64,000 bases of DNA from NCBI GenBank assembly GCA_033026295.1, contig CM065187.1, forward strand, positions 1,430,388 through 1,494,387. Reading direction: 5' to 3'. Origin of the DNA: Channa striata (lineage: Eukaryota; Chordata; Actinopteri; Anabantiformes; Channidae). The notes beneath the pieces are model-generated. The model had not been told where the DNA came from and ran no database searches. It saw only the letters and a list, made by a program, of their open reading frames with translations. Positions within the stretch are counted from its first letter, which is position 1, and every line of letters begins with the position of its first letter. The position numbers and the translations under genes are program-made. This document shows positions 23,901-37,200 of this stretch, piece by piece.

Positions 23901-26900
23901 GTTTTGTTCACAGCACACTGAAGCCGTGCCAGACAAAAACCCAAACTGAACACGGTCAACACGTGGGCTCGCTCACACTGCAACTGGACTTCGTGCTTGA
24001 AGGCTCACAGGATAAATTCCAGGTCAAGTCCGCCCTGCGGGACTCAGGCGTCCAGGGTTCAGTGAATTTCTGAAAACCTAGATGGTTGGACGGACCTGCC
24101 TGAAAAGTGCCTGAAAAAACAAGAGAAGAAGTGGTGCTGTTTCAAAGCAACTGCTCTGAGTGAATCACGAGTTATGCTGTGCCCGGTACGGTTTACACAG
24201 CGGGCATATTCACGCGTTTCAAAGTGCAGAGTTTGCCCACTCCTCCTTACAGAACCACTCGTGCAGTGCCGTCTTCAGGTCTTTCCAAAGATTCCCAACA
24301 GCCCAACATTGTGTGTGTGCTTTGGCTCACTGCCACTTGGAAAGGGATCCTTCTTCCCAGCCTTTGCTTTTTGGCAGAGAGCAGCAGATTTCCTACTTTG
24401 CACCACATCCGTTTTTTCCTTCTGCTCTGACGAGTGTCCCAGTCCCTACTGAAGACAAACATGCTTTACTGTCCTTTAAAAGGGGACCTGTATTGTCCTT
24501 CCCGCAGACATCGAGTCTCGTCTGACCATGGCACCTTATTCCATTTGGCTTCAGAATCTTCCAGGTTCTCTTTGACAAAAGCTCAAACGGGACCTGACGT
24601 GCCCTTTGTCGAGGGCTGTGTTTTTTCCTCCAACCCTCTCGCACAAGCCGGACATCTGTCGAACACTTGTGATACTGTTTGTATTGTTGCACGCACACAA
24701 AGATCGCCGCTGGCCAAGACCTGCTACACTTCATTCAAAGTCGTAAGTGGCCTCTTGGAAAACCTCTCTGACCAGTTTCCTGCTCAATTTGGAGCGGCAG
24801 CCTGAACCAGGAGCCGTGACAGTGACAAACACCTTCCAATTCGGAGTTACGGACCGTTTGCTGTCGGTTGCACTGCTGAGCTCTGTAATGACTCGGAACT
24901 GATTTAAATCATTACAGCTGTTTACGGGTGATCCAAAAGGCGTTTAGCTACACCTGTCTAAAATTACAAGGGCTCCTCCTCTTGAATTCCAGACTGTAAA
25001 ACAAAGTGTGAACATTCTGCAGGAGGGTGGTTATTTTCAATACCAACCGTAACAGGATTAAACCGCGTCGACTGAGCTTTAATAGGGGCTTTTCTAATCT
25101 CGACAATCGCTGCTTCATTTTCCTTTTTTAAAAACACGGAGGGTTCAGAGCTCATGCAGCTGTATGTGAAAGGTTGGAAAACGCCAAATGATGGCAAGAG
25201 AGATTCTCTTTTCCCGCAGTAATTTTTAGAGTTCCTGCAGCGTTACTGCAAACACGTAGGTACATGTCCAGCGTCTGTTTGCACTTTGTATTTTCTTCCA
25301 TTCACTTTGAACACTACAGTAGCAGTTAAAGACAAAGAGTGCAGGTTCGATTAAGCCATCTTCCAATTCTGCAAACGTCCACCCACAAATCAGAGCAGCA
25401 CAAATTTTGACTCAACATAGAGGCAAAAGCTTCAGTCCATTTATGGGAGCTTTTTGTGTTAGTTTAAGTCAAGTCACTGAGCTGAACACCAGGAATCGAG
25501 ATATGGTTTCCCAGAAAATTCTTTTCAAAACACGTTGTGCTTCCTCCACTGCTGAAGGATTTCGGGAAATGTGTGTCTGTGTGTGTGTGTGTGTGCGTTT
25601 GCACCTCTGTGGTATAATGCTGGGCGAGTTTTGTTACTGTAAAGAAACTGAAGACTGGCTGCAGCTATAGTGTGACTCTTATCTGCAGTTGTTGCACTAA
25701 TACCTCAGTCTACTTCTCCTGCTCAGACAGCAGTTTACACCCCACGCTGTGGCAAAAAGTTTTTTACATCTCACAAAGGAAGCCGAGAGCAAAACGTGTA
25801 AATTGTGCAATGTTACCCACACATGCAGCATATTTGGGTGGGCCACCAACAGATATGTGGCCTCCTGCTTTTATTATTTTTTGCCATGTGCCATCAATTA
25901 ACTACATGACAATTTCCCCTCGCTGTAAAGTCAAACAGCAGCTCAGATCACCTGTTGGTAACATTAATTCCACTTTGTTGGATTCCAATTTGTGTGTGGC
26001 TGTATGGAAGCTGGTGGGGAAACGGCCTTTAACACAACACCACCCACTGCCTGTGAACTGTCGCCCTGTAACACCTCTGAACAGTCAGCCGTCTCTTTCA
26101 AATAATGCATCAGTTTCCAAATTCATTAAAAAATAAAATTGCAGTTCTGAATCAGAAAAAACTGCAACTGCTGCTCCACCAAACATATCTGACAAATGAA
26201 AGTGCAACACATCTAAATCTTTTGGATGATCGAGCAGTTTAGGCACATTTAAGTCAATATATTTCCCACAGAAATTCCAGGAGTCATTAATGTGGAAGGA
26301 CACGTTCCCCAGAAGTAATAAACATCAACAGTCAACAGAAACCACTAAACCACTTACATGAGACTGAAAACATTTCCGGACGTGTCCGTTAATACCTACT
26401 TTTTCTCTACACTCTGCTTGTCTTTGGTGATTTCTCCCAGCCGCTGTTCCAGGTTATCACAGCGCTCCAGGGTTTCCTTAAATTTAGCCTTCATGTTGTT
26501 TATCTGCAGGACAAACACAAGTCCGAGGACAAACGGTAAGCAGACTGCAGAGCCATGGACAATCCACAAATGCCACAAAACCACAAATGTTGTGGTGTCA
26601 GTTTAGTTTCCTGCAACAGCAAAACAACGTAATCGAAAGCCAAGTTTAACTCTGAGGGGTTTTTCATCTCGTCAGTTATTCCGTAACATTAATAACTACA
26701 GACAGCAGCACAGAAAGCTCTATAGCTTATCAGTACCTGCACGTTTCCTGTTCTTTTATCAGAAATATCAGCAATGGTGCTACAAATATCACACTGATAT
26801 TGACACTGAAAATTTTTTTTATATTTTAAGCTAATTAACAATTACTGAGAGGATGAAAACTTCAAACTTTCATTACCTCCTCAGCTGTTTCCTTCTCCAG

Positions 26901-29900
26901 ATGAGTAATCTTGTTCTCCCAATAAATCCTCTGCGACTCCAGCTGACTCGTCAGCAGGTACGAGTACTGCAGACGTAGCATTAATTAGAACATTTCAATA
27001 ATAGTTAAGCTAAAAAAAAAAAAGGCAGCAAAAGGGAAAGCTTACTTCGAGCTGAAGTGCATCAATCTTCTCAGCCTGACACGTGTCTCCCTCACATTCA
27101 TACTGCACCATCTTCCCGTCGGTCTTACTAGCCACCAGCCGATGTACATAGTTATCTATAAAAGCAGGGCCAACAGAACATTAATTCAATTTAACTTTAT
27201 TTATATAGCGTCAATTTACAACAAAGTCATCTCAAGGCACTTTACATAATAAAGTCACGACTATACAGACAATTAGAGAAAACCCAACATTAATCAGCAG
27301 TTATTACGATAAATGTAAAATTGCTTTAGTCTAGAGTCCTAATGAAAGACGGTGGTCTACATCTGCGCTGTGTGTTATTAGTCTGCAACTTACAGTCCAG
27401 CCCACAATCCACTGTGTGAACTACTCCAATATCATGCTGACAAAGTTTATCTTGGTATTTTTCTGCCCTCTACTGTCCACAGTGGACCAGGGCATCCTCA
27501 AGCCGGTTGCTGACAACACAAGGAGCGTGGCTACGATTGGACTCGTCTCTGATTAAGAAGGGAAGGAGCAATCCGATGTTTGTTTTATTCTGTTTGAATA
27601 ATTCAGATTACAGAGTATTGGCTTCAGGCCCTTTCCCTTTGGAGTTTACCTAGTTAATGGGTCTACGCATACTCAAGCTACATTTTACAGAAGTAAAGAA
27701 CCTGTTTTCAATTCAATCCAACTTGTACTGCTCCAGCTATAAATGATTTGATCTTGCAATTAACAGAATATCGTGTTCACATGAGCAAACAGACGCAGGC
27801 GAACCCTTTTCAATACATTACCTCCTGCGTAGTCCCAGACACGGTGGTTGGTGAGCTGCATAGCGTAAGTGTGCTGTGTTTCTTCAAAGTGCTTGTAGGC
27901 ATGCCGGCTAACGTAGCGACCACATCCGATGTGGCCGCAAATCAAACAAATCCATAGGTTCTACAGAAAGACAAAAACATGTGGGATGAAAAAAGGCTCC
28001 AATTAAACAGTAGTGTTTGAAATTATAGGAGATATGGCAAGAGAGCGATATCACTTACCTCCTGCACTCCACACTCAAAGCACTTGTTCTCCTCGACTGG
28101 TTCTGGAGTTTGACAGTACCTACACACAGGGCATCTGAAAAACAAAGCGAACATTCATTGTCACGTGCATGTCCTTTGTGACAACAGAAAAATGCACGAA
28201 CAGAGAAAGACAAAAAAAACAAAGACCACATGACGTGAAGCCTGGAGAAATAACCAGTTCACTGAGTAACGGGTAGGAGAGCACGGGATTCTATTATTAG
28301 AGAGAAGCTTCCTTTATTTACATGGTCGTAGATCTGTCCTACATTGACAGAGAAAACAAATGTTGATTGTCCACGTGTGTCAGCCAATCACACCTTCTGA
28401 GAGCAAAAATCCACCAGTGTAAATCAATGAGCGGCCCGGCAACAACCTTTTTTTTTCATGTTTGTTCGCGTGGGACTCACGAGGCGTCTTCCCAGCGCTG
28501 GAGACACTGGCTGTGAAAGCTGTGGTTGCAGAGAGTGGTGAGGATGCCGTTCACAGACTCGTCCATCCTCTCCAGGCACACGGTGCACTTTGGCAGCTCG
28601 GTCAGTTCCATCACCGGCAGACTGGCTCCCTGAGGACACACATCAAAAGGAAGTAAAGCTACGTGGGGTTGGAAATCTGCAGGTTTTCAACACTATAAAA
28701 ACTGATAGTCATGCGTCACGACAACTGGATGATAAATTAGAATTCTCTGAGCAAACACCAGTCCACTGGCTAACACAAAGTCAAAATGTGACATAACATC
28801 TTTGTTTAAATTCTGTGATCAGGAGGAAATAATATTAGAATTATCTTTTCATGTTTTATTGATCCCATGAGACACGTACGCAGGACAAACACAGCCATGC
28901 AAAGGCTGCAAATTATAGACTGAGACCTTTTTTACATCTGGTTTTAAAATGTTTCTAAAGCGACGGGATCATAAGTGGACAGGGCAATAACCACAGAGAT
29001 GAACTGGGACCCAAACACTCCAAGCACCTGCTGACGGTCTAAGATGCAGTTTGCCAACATACTGTAGCTTTGTAGTGTAAAAGCTGATGCAGGAAAAATG
29101 TGTCAACTTATCGACACCTGGCAGGCTGCATGTCTGTGTCTGAAGAAAATATACATGTGATTTCTTATATTTTTGCTAACGTAAACAAACCCTATTAAGT
29201 TTCTAGTACCGTTTGACATATTTGTATTGTCACAGAACTATATTAAACAAAACATTTTAAAACCCTTGAATGAGCCTCAGCATTGCAGTGGGTGACAGGT
29301 TCCTCTCTTGTGGTTCTACGGTCAGTTAACACGGTCCACTGTCCTTTTTAGTGTTAACAAAAACAGGTAAACTCCCTGGTTTAATCCTGTTCTTTAAGGA
29401 TAAGTAAGAGAACCTGACTGTGGACAGTGCATAGAATATTCACCTCCTCAGACTTTATAACCTCGGCCCGCTCCACGTAGATCAGCTGACACACCGCTTC
29501 CTCAATGGAGTTAAACTGCCGGCCATTACACGCTGTGTAAAAACTGTCTGCGTCTGCCTAAAACAAAGCAAAGAAGACAAGAGCAGCGTTGAGAGAAATA
29601 TGCACACATACATTGTTACTACGAAGAATTACAGACAAACCTTCCAGATACACCACAAGTTACAAAGAGGTAAGTGTTTGCTGTAATAGTTAGCTTGCAG
29701 TTACTGTTCAGTTTTCTGGTAAAACAGTCTGAGTGACCAACGCGGAAGTTCTGGATGCCTGAACTTCCCTCGAACACATGAGCACAATCAGCAGACACCG
29801 CTGACATATCACAATGACAATCCAGAGCTATATGAGAATAACATTAAAGGAATCAATCAGTGAAAGGAATAAATGTTCATACAAATCTGTTTGACATTTA

Positions 29901-31509
29901 GTGCAAAGGAGGGCGGTAACACCCACGCTTGGGTTCAATGGGAACAATCACCTTATGCGTAGTTCTTCTGGTTTTCCCTATGTCCATGGTCTTCGTTCAG
30001 CAAGGTGCTTTATTTTCATCATATATAACTCAGTAATTCAGCCCATTCAAGCCCTCAAAGAGAAAAACAACCTGCATGGAGCCTACCTGTGTACAGAACT
30101 TAATTAAGACCATGTACTGGTTTGGGGTGGAGTCCCGTATGATCTTCATGTGCTCCATGACATCATTAAAAGGCGCCATTAGCTTCATGAGGTCATGGCT
30201 GGTCATGGTCGCTGGGACAGTCAGGATACACACCATGGCACTGCGTCTCACGTCTTCGGTCAGGGAGGTCATTTTGCTGCAATGACAAACAACAATAACG
30301 TCAGCCACATTCCAAGTGTCAGAGGTATAAATATGCACGTTGGAAGTGACTCACTTGGTCTTATAGAGGTGCATGATACCATGGACAATCTCCACAGACG
30401 GGTTCCCACTGAAGAAAGAAATCTGGTCAGGCAGCTGCTTGGAGGGAGAGTCAGGTGCCGGCCCGGTCGCTTCGCTGCCGTCATCAGTAGCTTCAATGTC
30501 CTCCACACTGTCTGCCTCAGGCTTTAGTTCACTTCTCTGGCCTGCTGAGCTACTGGGTTCTTCACCACCTCCCTTATCTGGCGGACAGAAGATTAAGTTT
30601 GTGAACGTTCTTTATTTTTGTTTCCGCACGATTGCTTTTCAGTATCCTGCAACATGCATGCGTCACCTGGGCCAGGCTCAAAAGTTTCTATAACCATGTC
30701 CCCCATGGCTCTGCTGCCGATGTGTTGGTGCAATACAGCTGCTCTCTCCAGCTCCGATTTTCCACTCAGTGTGTGTTTGGCTAAACCCAGAGATTTCTCC
30801 TGCAATTCCTCCTCTGACATGTCTTCAACTGCAGAGCGGATGAAGGGGAGAACAATGTGATTAGGCTTGGTCAATAATTGAAAAAAATGTTTTTCAAAAG
30901 CCAACGATGACATCATGAAAGAGCTTTTGTCCAAAATTTGGGATATTTAGTGTATTACTATGCATGAATCAAATGGATCATCAAATCCTCACATCTGAGA
31001 ATGTGGATCTGGCAAATGTCTGACATAACTGTTATTAAGTAACTGTGAAAACAGATCAGTCTTGACTGATCAGCTGTTTAATGCAGCTGCAGGATGAAAC
31101 AATTCAAACACATGTTGTTAATGCTAACACGTGTACTTTTACTTTACCAACTGGAATTTTGACATTGTGGTGAAAAGTTACTTTAAATGTATAATCATCA
31201 TTTATTTCACACACATACCGCCACAGTAGCGCAGTTAAAATGAGTTAACTGACACTGTGTTCAAACAAATAATCGACATTCGACATTCGTGGTTCTTTGC
31301 ACCAGAATCAAATGCACATGAACAACCATGTAATAAATCAAACTTTGCCGAAAAACATCTTCACTTGGTGCTGTTAGCCGTTAGCTTCCTGGCTAACCTG
31401 ACTCAATACGCTGTGAAAAATAAAACCTACCGGCCGAGTACTGGAAACCCTGTGGAAAGGGCGACTGGTCGGCTAATTCCAAGCGGATGACGACCAGAGA
31501 TACACTCAT
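20919..31509 (-). CDS. brap: brap, BRCA1-associated protein (BRAP2/IMP), RING E3 ubiquitin ligase
   Basis: There are 13 coding exons: 31509-31431, 30828-30667, 30577-30355, 30276-30087, 29557-29444, 28629-28481, 28134-28059, 27960-27822, 27155-27046, 26966-26877, 26503-26400, 23243-23104 and 21148-20919. They sum to 601 codons plus stop (human 592). The protein starts MSVSLVVIRLELADQSP. An RRM-like BRAP2 domain covers about residues 155-250. A C3H2C3 RING has C271, C274, C290, H292, H295, C298, C307 and C310. A UBP-type zinc finger follows with C324, C327, C336, C339, C344, H351, H355 and H361. A coiled coil covers about 400-560, and the tail is basic (RGRRGRGRKRK). The family is a Ras-responsive E3 ligase that limits KSR-dependent MAPK signalling and retains nuclear-localisation-signal proteins in the cytoplasm. 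All metal ligands are present and nothing is broken. Confidence 0.95.
23455..23480. repeat. Possible DNA-transposon terminus
   Basis: The text cagtactgtgcacgcgttta followed by 'ggcact' resembles a terminal sequence of a DNA transposon widespread in vertebrates ('cagtactgtgcaaaagtcttaggca'). No matching opposite end was found, so it is a fragment at best. Confidence 0.35.
24160..24740 (-). mobile_element. Degenerate Tc1/mariner transposase remnant in a brap intron
   Basis: Read leftward in shifting frames, the region gives GLCERVGGKNTALDKGHVRS followed by RLSFCQREN, then KWNKVPWSDETRC and later EPKHT, NLWKDLKTALHE and FCKEEWAKS. These match, in order, the helix-turn-helix tail, the WSDE catalytic block, the DPKHT block and the ENLW/EEWAK region of Tc1-class transposases. 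There are several frameshifts and stops, so it is dead. Terminal inverted repeats were not found. It lies in the 3.2-kb brap intron 26399-23244. Confidence 0.75.
25573..25598. repeat. GT microsatellite
   Basis: A run of about ten GT dinucleotides lies in the long brap intron between exons 11 and 12. It has no coding role. Confidence 0.8.
27182..27300. repeat. Teleost interspersed repeat in brap intron 8
   Basis: The phrases caatttaactttatttatat, 'agtcatctcaaggcacttta' and 'aataaagtcacgactataca' are diagnostic of a widespread fish repeat that I recognise from many genomes. The family name is not certain. Confidence 0.65.
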
Positions 31510-31850
31510 GTGTTATTAAAAAAACCTCCTACTATGACAAAAAGCAAAACAACCCAGTAGCAGCAGGCTAGGCTAATCTAAGCTAAGCTAGCTATCAGGC
31601 TAATCAGCCAGCGCCTGGACATGAAAGCCCCCAAAGCAAATTATTTCATTTCAGTCACATGGAAAGAGCAACAAATTCACAGTACTGCAACTTCTAGCCC
31701 TGCTGCCGAGAGATACAACCACTCCGTTTGAGTTCAGTGGCTAAAAATCTGCTTCCAGCTAGCGGCTCACAGCTGTTTCTAGCATGTAGCTCTTCTTCGT
31801 GAGACACAAGAAACGTCGATTAGCCCTGAAGTGTCCTGCCGCCCCCTACA
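31380..31850 (-). promoter_or_regulatory. brap: brap promoter region
   Basis: The region lies around and upstream of the brap ATG at 31509. It contains dense GCTA/TAGC words: 'ggctaggctaatctaagcta' then 'agctagctatcaggctaatc' at about 31568-31605, and more near 31380 and 31755. No TATA box is obvious. Confidence 0.45.
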
Positions 31851-32453
31851 GGGGCCAACTGCGCACTGCAGCAGGGACGCCAGTAGGCGACGAAGGTTGA
31901 ACGAGTCGAAATGAAAAGATAATTAAATAAAACCTTAAATGATGTACAACACAATCCCCACAAAGACAAAAAAAAACACAAATTAAACAAGTTTTTTTTT
32001 CCTTTTGTTAATTTTCTTCTTAAATTTAATGAGCTTTTTGTAAATTTGATCACGAGCTTTGAAGCAGCAGACGATTACAAATCCTTGGTTAATGTGGAGC
32101 AAAAAATGTGGTGATCTCTATATTATCCATCTATATTTGATATTACATTAATGCTCATGGGGAAGTTGTTGGACAGCTATAAAACAAGGTCGGTGTCTGC
32201 AAAGGTCAGAAGGGATCTGGAATCAAACCACCAACCCTGAGCCCAACTCCCTGACCCACAGCCACAGAGGCAATTTCTTCAAGTTACTTTCCACGCCTTC
32301 TTTAGTCTTCAACAGGTGCATTTTTCCTGAAAAATTAAACTTTTAGTGAATGTTTAGAACAGTAAGATTTCATCTTATGTATTTTATGACTGACACACAT
32401 TAATTTATGCATTAAATAATTTAACAAACAAAGAGGTCAGGCCAAATTTACCT
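31851..32453. other. Short intergenic stretch between brap and naa25
   Basis: AT-rich sequence with no ORF, repeat or RNA gene that I recognise. The two genes are head-to-tail on the minus strand. Confidence 0.6.
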
Positions 32454-34236
32454 TTTATTTAAAAAAAGCTTCGACATTCCAGTGTTTGTTTTCCATTTTC
32501 TAACAAAAGGAGGTGGTGAAATGACACTCCAGATTGTCGACCATTATTCTGCAGCCAGTTTAAACATCTACTCTCCATTCAAACAGAAGGGCTCAACATT
32601 TCCCGACAAAAAAAAGGCATTTATTAGCATGTGTCTTTGATTGTTATGCATAACCAAGACTAAAAGGAAGGTTTAACCATTGACTCACATTTTCACACGG
32701 CTCTGCCAAATTCTTGATAAAAATGGTAAAACAAAACAAACGGAAAAAAAACTGCAGTTGTACATCAGTGCTGATATCTGTACGTAAACTGTTTTTTTTA
32801 GTCTCTCATCAGTTATTGTAACAGCAGAAGATGCAAATTTTTCACAAACTGACAAAATTCTGAGGCTGTTTTGGTTCATTCTGGGCTGACAGGTGCTGGC
32901 TGGGTGGGAACACGGGACAAAGCTCTGCATCTACTGCAGCTGCTGACAAAATTAAAGCACACCAACATCCCTGCACACTGTGCTTTGAAAGTGCTGCCCC
33001 GGCCTATTTACAATTAGGTCCAATGTGTTCCTGCGAAACACACAGTTCTCTGGGTTTGAACCATCCCAGAATTCACACAGAACTACATGTTGGCTGAAAA
33101 TAAGTGTTTTGGTCTAAGACTAAACCAGAACAAATATGCCCAAACAGGCACTGCATCACCTGGCTGTTTCATTTGTGCACTTGTCAGAACATCAAGTTAC
33201 TTTTCCCTTCAGTTGATTAAAATCAATCTTTGCTTACTGGTAAATCCACTGCCTTAAGACTGTCCATGTCTGCGGCAGAGGAAATGAGACATCCGAATAG
33301 TTTTTCGTGAACATTCATATGCAGATAAATAAGTATAGAGTCAGTCCATCAGTCCTAAAGGAGTCTGACAATTTCGTCCATGCCTGATTTCATGTGCTGG
33401 GGAAAAAAAAAAAAAAGAGGCAGACATTTCTGGGATCCTGTTATGTGAAACTTATCCCAACTTACGTGTAATACTGCAACTACAGAAGTGGATCCACTTT
33501 CAAAGCAACACACAAAGCAAAAAAAATTAAATAAAAAAACACAAAACACAAGAAACACAATGACAAAATCATTGCTGAGTGGGAGAACTTCGGTCCAAAG
33601 GCTTCTGCCAGGTGTCCACATCTCCACAGATCACATCAGTTTAACGCAAAAATGATTCCTCTTGGTAGAGAAATTACTGGAGAGCAGCAAACTGAAAAGA
33701 CCTTTCCTCCTCAGAGCCAAATGTGTTTGTGCGTAACTTCCATTGTTGAAGTCAGCAGAGAGAAAAAAAAAAAGACAGAATAGTGGTTTATTGTGTCGTA
33801 TATTCTCATTTATTTGAGAGTTGTGGTAGTTTCTCTTTACTATGTACAATAATTTATTAGATTAATTCATCTAAAACTGCTTACTAATGTTTCCTAATTT
33901 CCTCTATTTATCTTAAAGGAGCGTGTTTTTTTCCTCATCTTCACTTATAATTGCTGTATAAATTCATGAGTTTACTTACAAGCTTATGTGCTATAAGAGT
34001 TGAAAATGTTCCAGGGGTGTGTGTTGAAATAAAAACGAAAAAAATCCAGACTGAGAGCTCACAAATGCGGAGTGAGAAATGTGCAGGAGAGGAAGGAGGT
34101 CAGAACAGACGCCTCTCGGGTGACAGAAAGCAGGACTTGTAGTAAAGCTGGTGGGCTGACAGGAGATGGTGGTGAAGGACGCTGTGGGTTTGACAGTGGG
34201 AGTAGAGTCGTCTTAATCCGGGGTGCGTGGTGGTGT
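32454..34236 (-). other. naa25: naa25 3' untranslated region and downstream sequence
   Basis: This follows the naa25 stop at 34237. Reverse-strand AATAAA signals occur at 33853-33858, 33787-33792 and 32454-32459, so at least two transcript ends are possible. The stretch also holds the exon-like segment at 33358-33399. Poly-T and poly-A tracts are frequent. Confidence 0.5.
33358..33399 (-). other. Exon-like segment with a strong acceptor, candidate alternative terminal exon
   Basis: On the minus strand a 13-T run plus CCCCAG is followed in frame by HMKSGMDEIVRLL and a stop. The phase matches skipping from naa25 exon 23 (which ends in phase 0) to this exon, instead of exon 24. I do not recognise the peptide and found no upstream partner exon of another gene. 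It may equally be a chance acceptor in the 3' UTR. Confidence 0.25.
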
Positions 34237-37200
34237 TCAGATCTTGAAGTTTTTTAGAGTTTCTGCTCTCTTTTTCAGCAGGTCTCCCACCTCCTGTAGC
34301 GAGCGCAGGTAACTGCTCTGCACCTTGTCCATAGCAGCCTTTGTAAACGATGCCTCCTCCTGAAACCAGAGGAGACACAATCACACAATCCCCCATTTAA
34401 CACTACACTTATTCTGATGAGCAACATGACAGGAAGGAAAAAGAACTCCGCATTTACCTGTGTGAATCCCTCCAAGGTCAAGCTGGCCAGTTTAAGAGCC
34501 GTCAAGCCGGCCTCTTGCCCCTTTATATGCTCCAAAGCCTGCATCAACAGGTCCTGCAAGCTCCCCGTAAGTTCCTGGAACCCACAAACCACCACTGGCT
34601 GCAGGAGACACAAACACAATTCACTGGAGTTAATGCTGAGGAACATTTCAGCCAGATGACAGCAGTATGTTGGAGCTTATAACTTTCTAGTTTACAGTCA
34701 ACACATGCATATGTATAACAGTACCAGAGCTGTATTTGCATCCTTCTTCTTCTTTTTCTTCTTTTGTAGACTTGTCTTCAGTGGTCGGAGGATCTTGGCA
34801 CAGTAACTAGCCATCCACAAGACTATGCACATGGTCTGTGTAAAAAATAGAAATGAAGATATTACGTGACTGTACCATGTAAGTCAGTATATTTAGGAAG
34901 ACCAACATTCTCACCTCAACAAAGAAGATTAGGTTTTCTAATAAGGAGGGCTGGGTTTTTAATTTGGTCTCTTTCATTTCCAATAAATCCCCTTTGCATT
35001 TGTTCAGTATTTCTGCAGCAGAAGAAGAGAAACAGATACTAAAAACAGAGACGACTATTTATTGTGGGAGAGAAAAAAAAAATCTGCTGGTAACTCACCT
35101 TGAAGCTGTACAACTACAGTTTTGAAACCATTACAAATCTGGGTTTGAAGCTCTGACGACTCATCTAAGAAAGTACAAAGACAAAAGGTAAATATACAAG
35201 TATCAGGCAACATCTGGGCTTCGTGTTTCTGCCATTCTTCTTACCAAGTCCAACAGTCTCCAGCTCCTGTAGGTGCACAGACAGCTGGAGGGCTGCAGCC
35301 TGACACTGACAGCTCCCACAGGACAAAGCCTGTGCCAGCCGGGTGGAGGGGGGTCCCAGGAATGGATACTGCAATACAACAGCAAAGGTTCTTATCAACA
35401 CTCTTAACAATAATGTCAGCTTAAACATGGAGTAAACATTTTTCCCAAATTAGGAGACAGTACTCAGACAAAGTGGAATAAAAGTTGGTTTGGTTTAATT
35501 ATATTGGGCAACCAACAGATGCATCACTTGAACGCAGCACCCAAGTGTTCGCTTACAACAAACAGAGCAAATCTGAGACCTCCAAAATATGTTTTATATT
35601 GTGCAACTGTAAGCGAGCTGCTATTTTTATACAGGAAATCCCCGAAACTACCAGGAGGATTTCTGCTTAAATGCCTAAATACAGTTGGTGATTCTTCACA
35701 AAAACACACACACGGTAGGAAACACCGTGGGAGAGGATGAAAAAAAACTCCAACACCTAAAACACAACATGGAGAACTTTTCTATCCTGACTTTTAAGCT
35801 GGCAGAAATCCATGTTAACGTGTCTAACCTATTATTTCCATTCGATTATTTTCTGTCAATATTCTTCCTTGATATCGAGGACGTGTGTGTACGGTATTGA
35901 TACAAGCTGGTGGGGTGAGTTTCCACGCATGTACTGGTGCTGTACCTTAATGCATTTTTCTGCCATCTGAGCAGCTGTCTGTAGAGTCTGGTTGAGCTGG
36001 GAGAGCAGGGTGCTGTGGACTGAGGCCTTGTCTCCGATTCCGTTCTCATTGGTCATCTGAGAGTTTTGTTGTGAGGGTGTGTGTCCTGCGGCGGCCAAAG
36101 AGGCAAGAAGTCGAAGTGTTAGCGAGCGTATCCTCAGCCAGACTAACTCTTCCTCTAGTGACTGACGTCGGTGGTCATCAGTTAACTGTCTGTGGAAGAA
36201 CAGGCGTATCAGTGGACCCCTCCGAGTATATTAGCTTGTTTCTGCAAAAAATCACTATGTACCTCTCTTTAGGGTCCCAGCTGGTGAAAACTGTAAGGTC
36301 TCTGTTGTCCCTCATGTTGTCCCAGGGAATGTCGTCCTCCTCTGCAGACAAAGACATGGCCTTCACACTCTCCTCCAGACTCAACACACTGGAAATAAAA
36401 AACAAACAAAAAAAACAAATGAAAAATTTTGCTCCACTGCACAAGTTGATATATTCAGTTTGTGTAAGTAAATCTATTCTCACATATCAGCCTCAAGAAA
36501 CAGGTCCAGCAGCATCCTCTCAGTGCGAACTTGGGCAAAGTGCAGTGATTGGTTCAACCTGTTCCTGAGGGCAATGAACTCCGGGATTTTCTCAAAAGCT
36601 CCATATTTATACGCCTGGATGATGTACTCTGAGGTCTGGGGGAAGGTGGACATACAGTGCCGTGATTAAAACAGACCAGGATCCGGGACTCTACAAGATT
36701 TATGAATTAAATCAGGAAGTGAGACAGACTTACATCTTTCTGGTTGGAGTGGAAAAACCTGAGGGAGAAATTACAGGACTGCGAGGCTGCAGCAAATTGA
36801 CCCAGTGGCTCAGCATAACGTGTTAACAGAAACCTGAAAGCAACACACAAACAGGCATTTTTACATTCTTCAAGTCCCCTGCTGCAAGGGCTCTTACTGA
36901 TAAAGTACCTCAGAACAAAAACTCAATAGTTTTTCTTATCTTCCTTCCGATTAATTAAGAATTCACATTTCTGCCAAAAACAAGTGTGCAAGATTGGAGT
37001 GTTCTCAGTAAATGGCAGTGCAATTGTAATTGTGTAACGGGGTCCCTTTATCTCATTTTAGGACAAAGATAACATTTGTGAACAAATGTCACAACTGAAA
37101 AGTCAGTGTAGGAAGCGTTATCACAAATTCTGTGGTTTTCCTCTGAAGTTGACTCACAGCTCAGTTCTTAGTCAAGTTCCTGAACGTCTTCACTTGACGC

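Noticed and set aside
36071..36568. 165-codon plus-strand ORF
   Set aside because: It is a shadow of naa25 exons 16 to 18 on the opposite strand.
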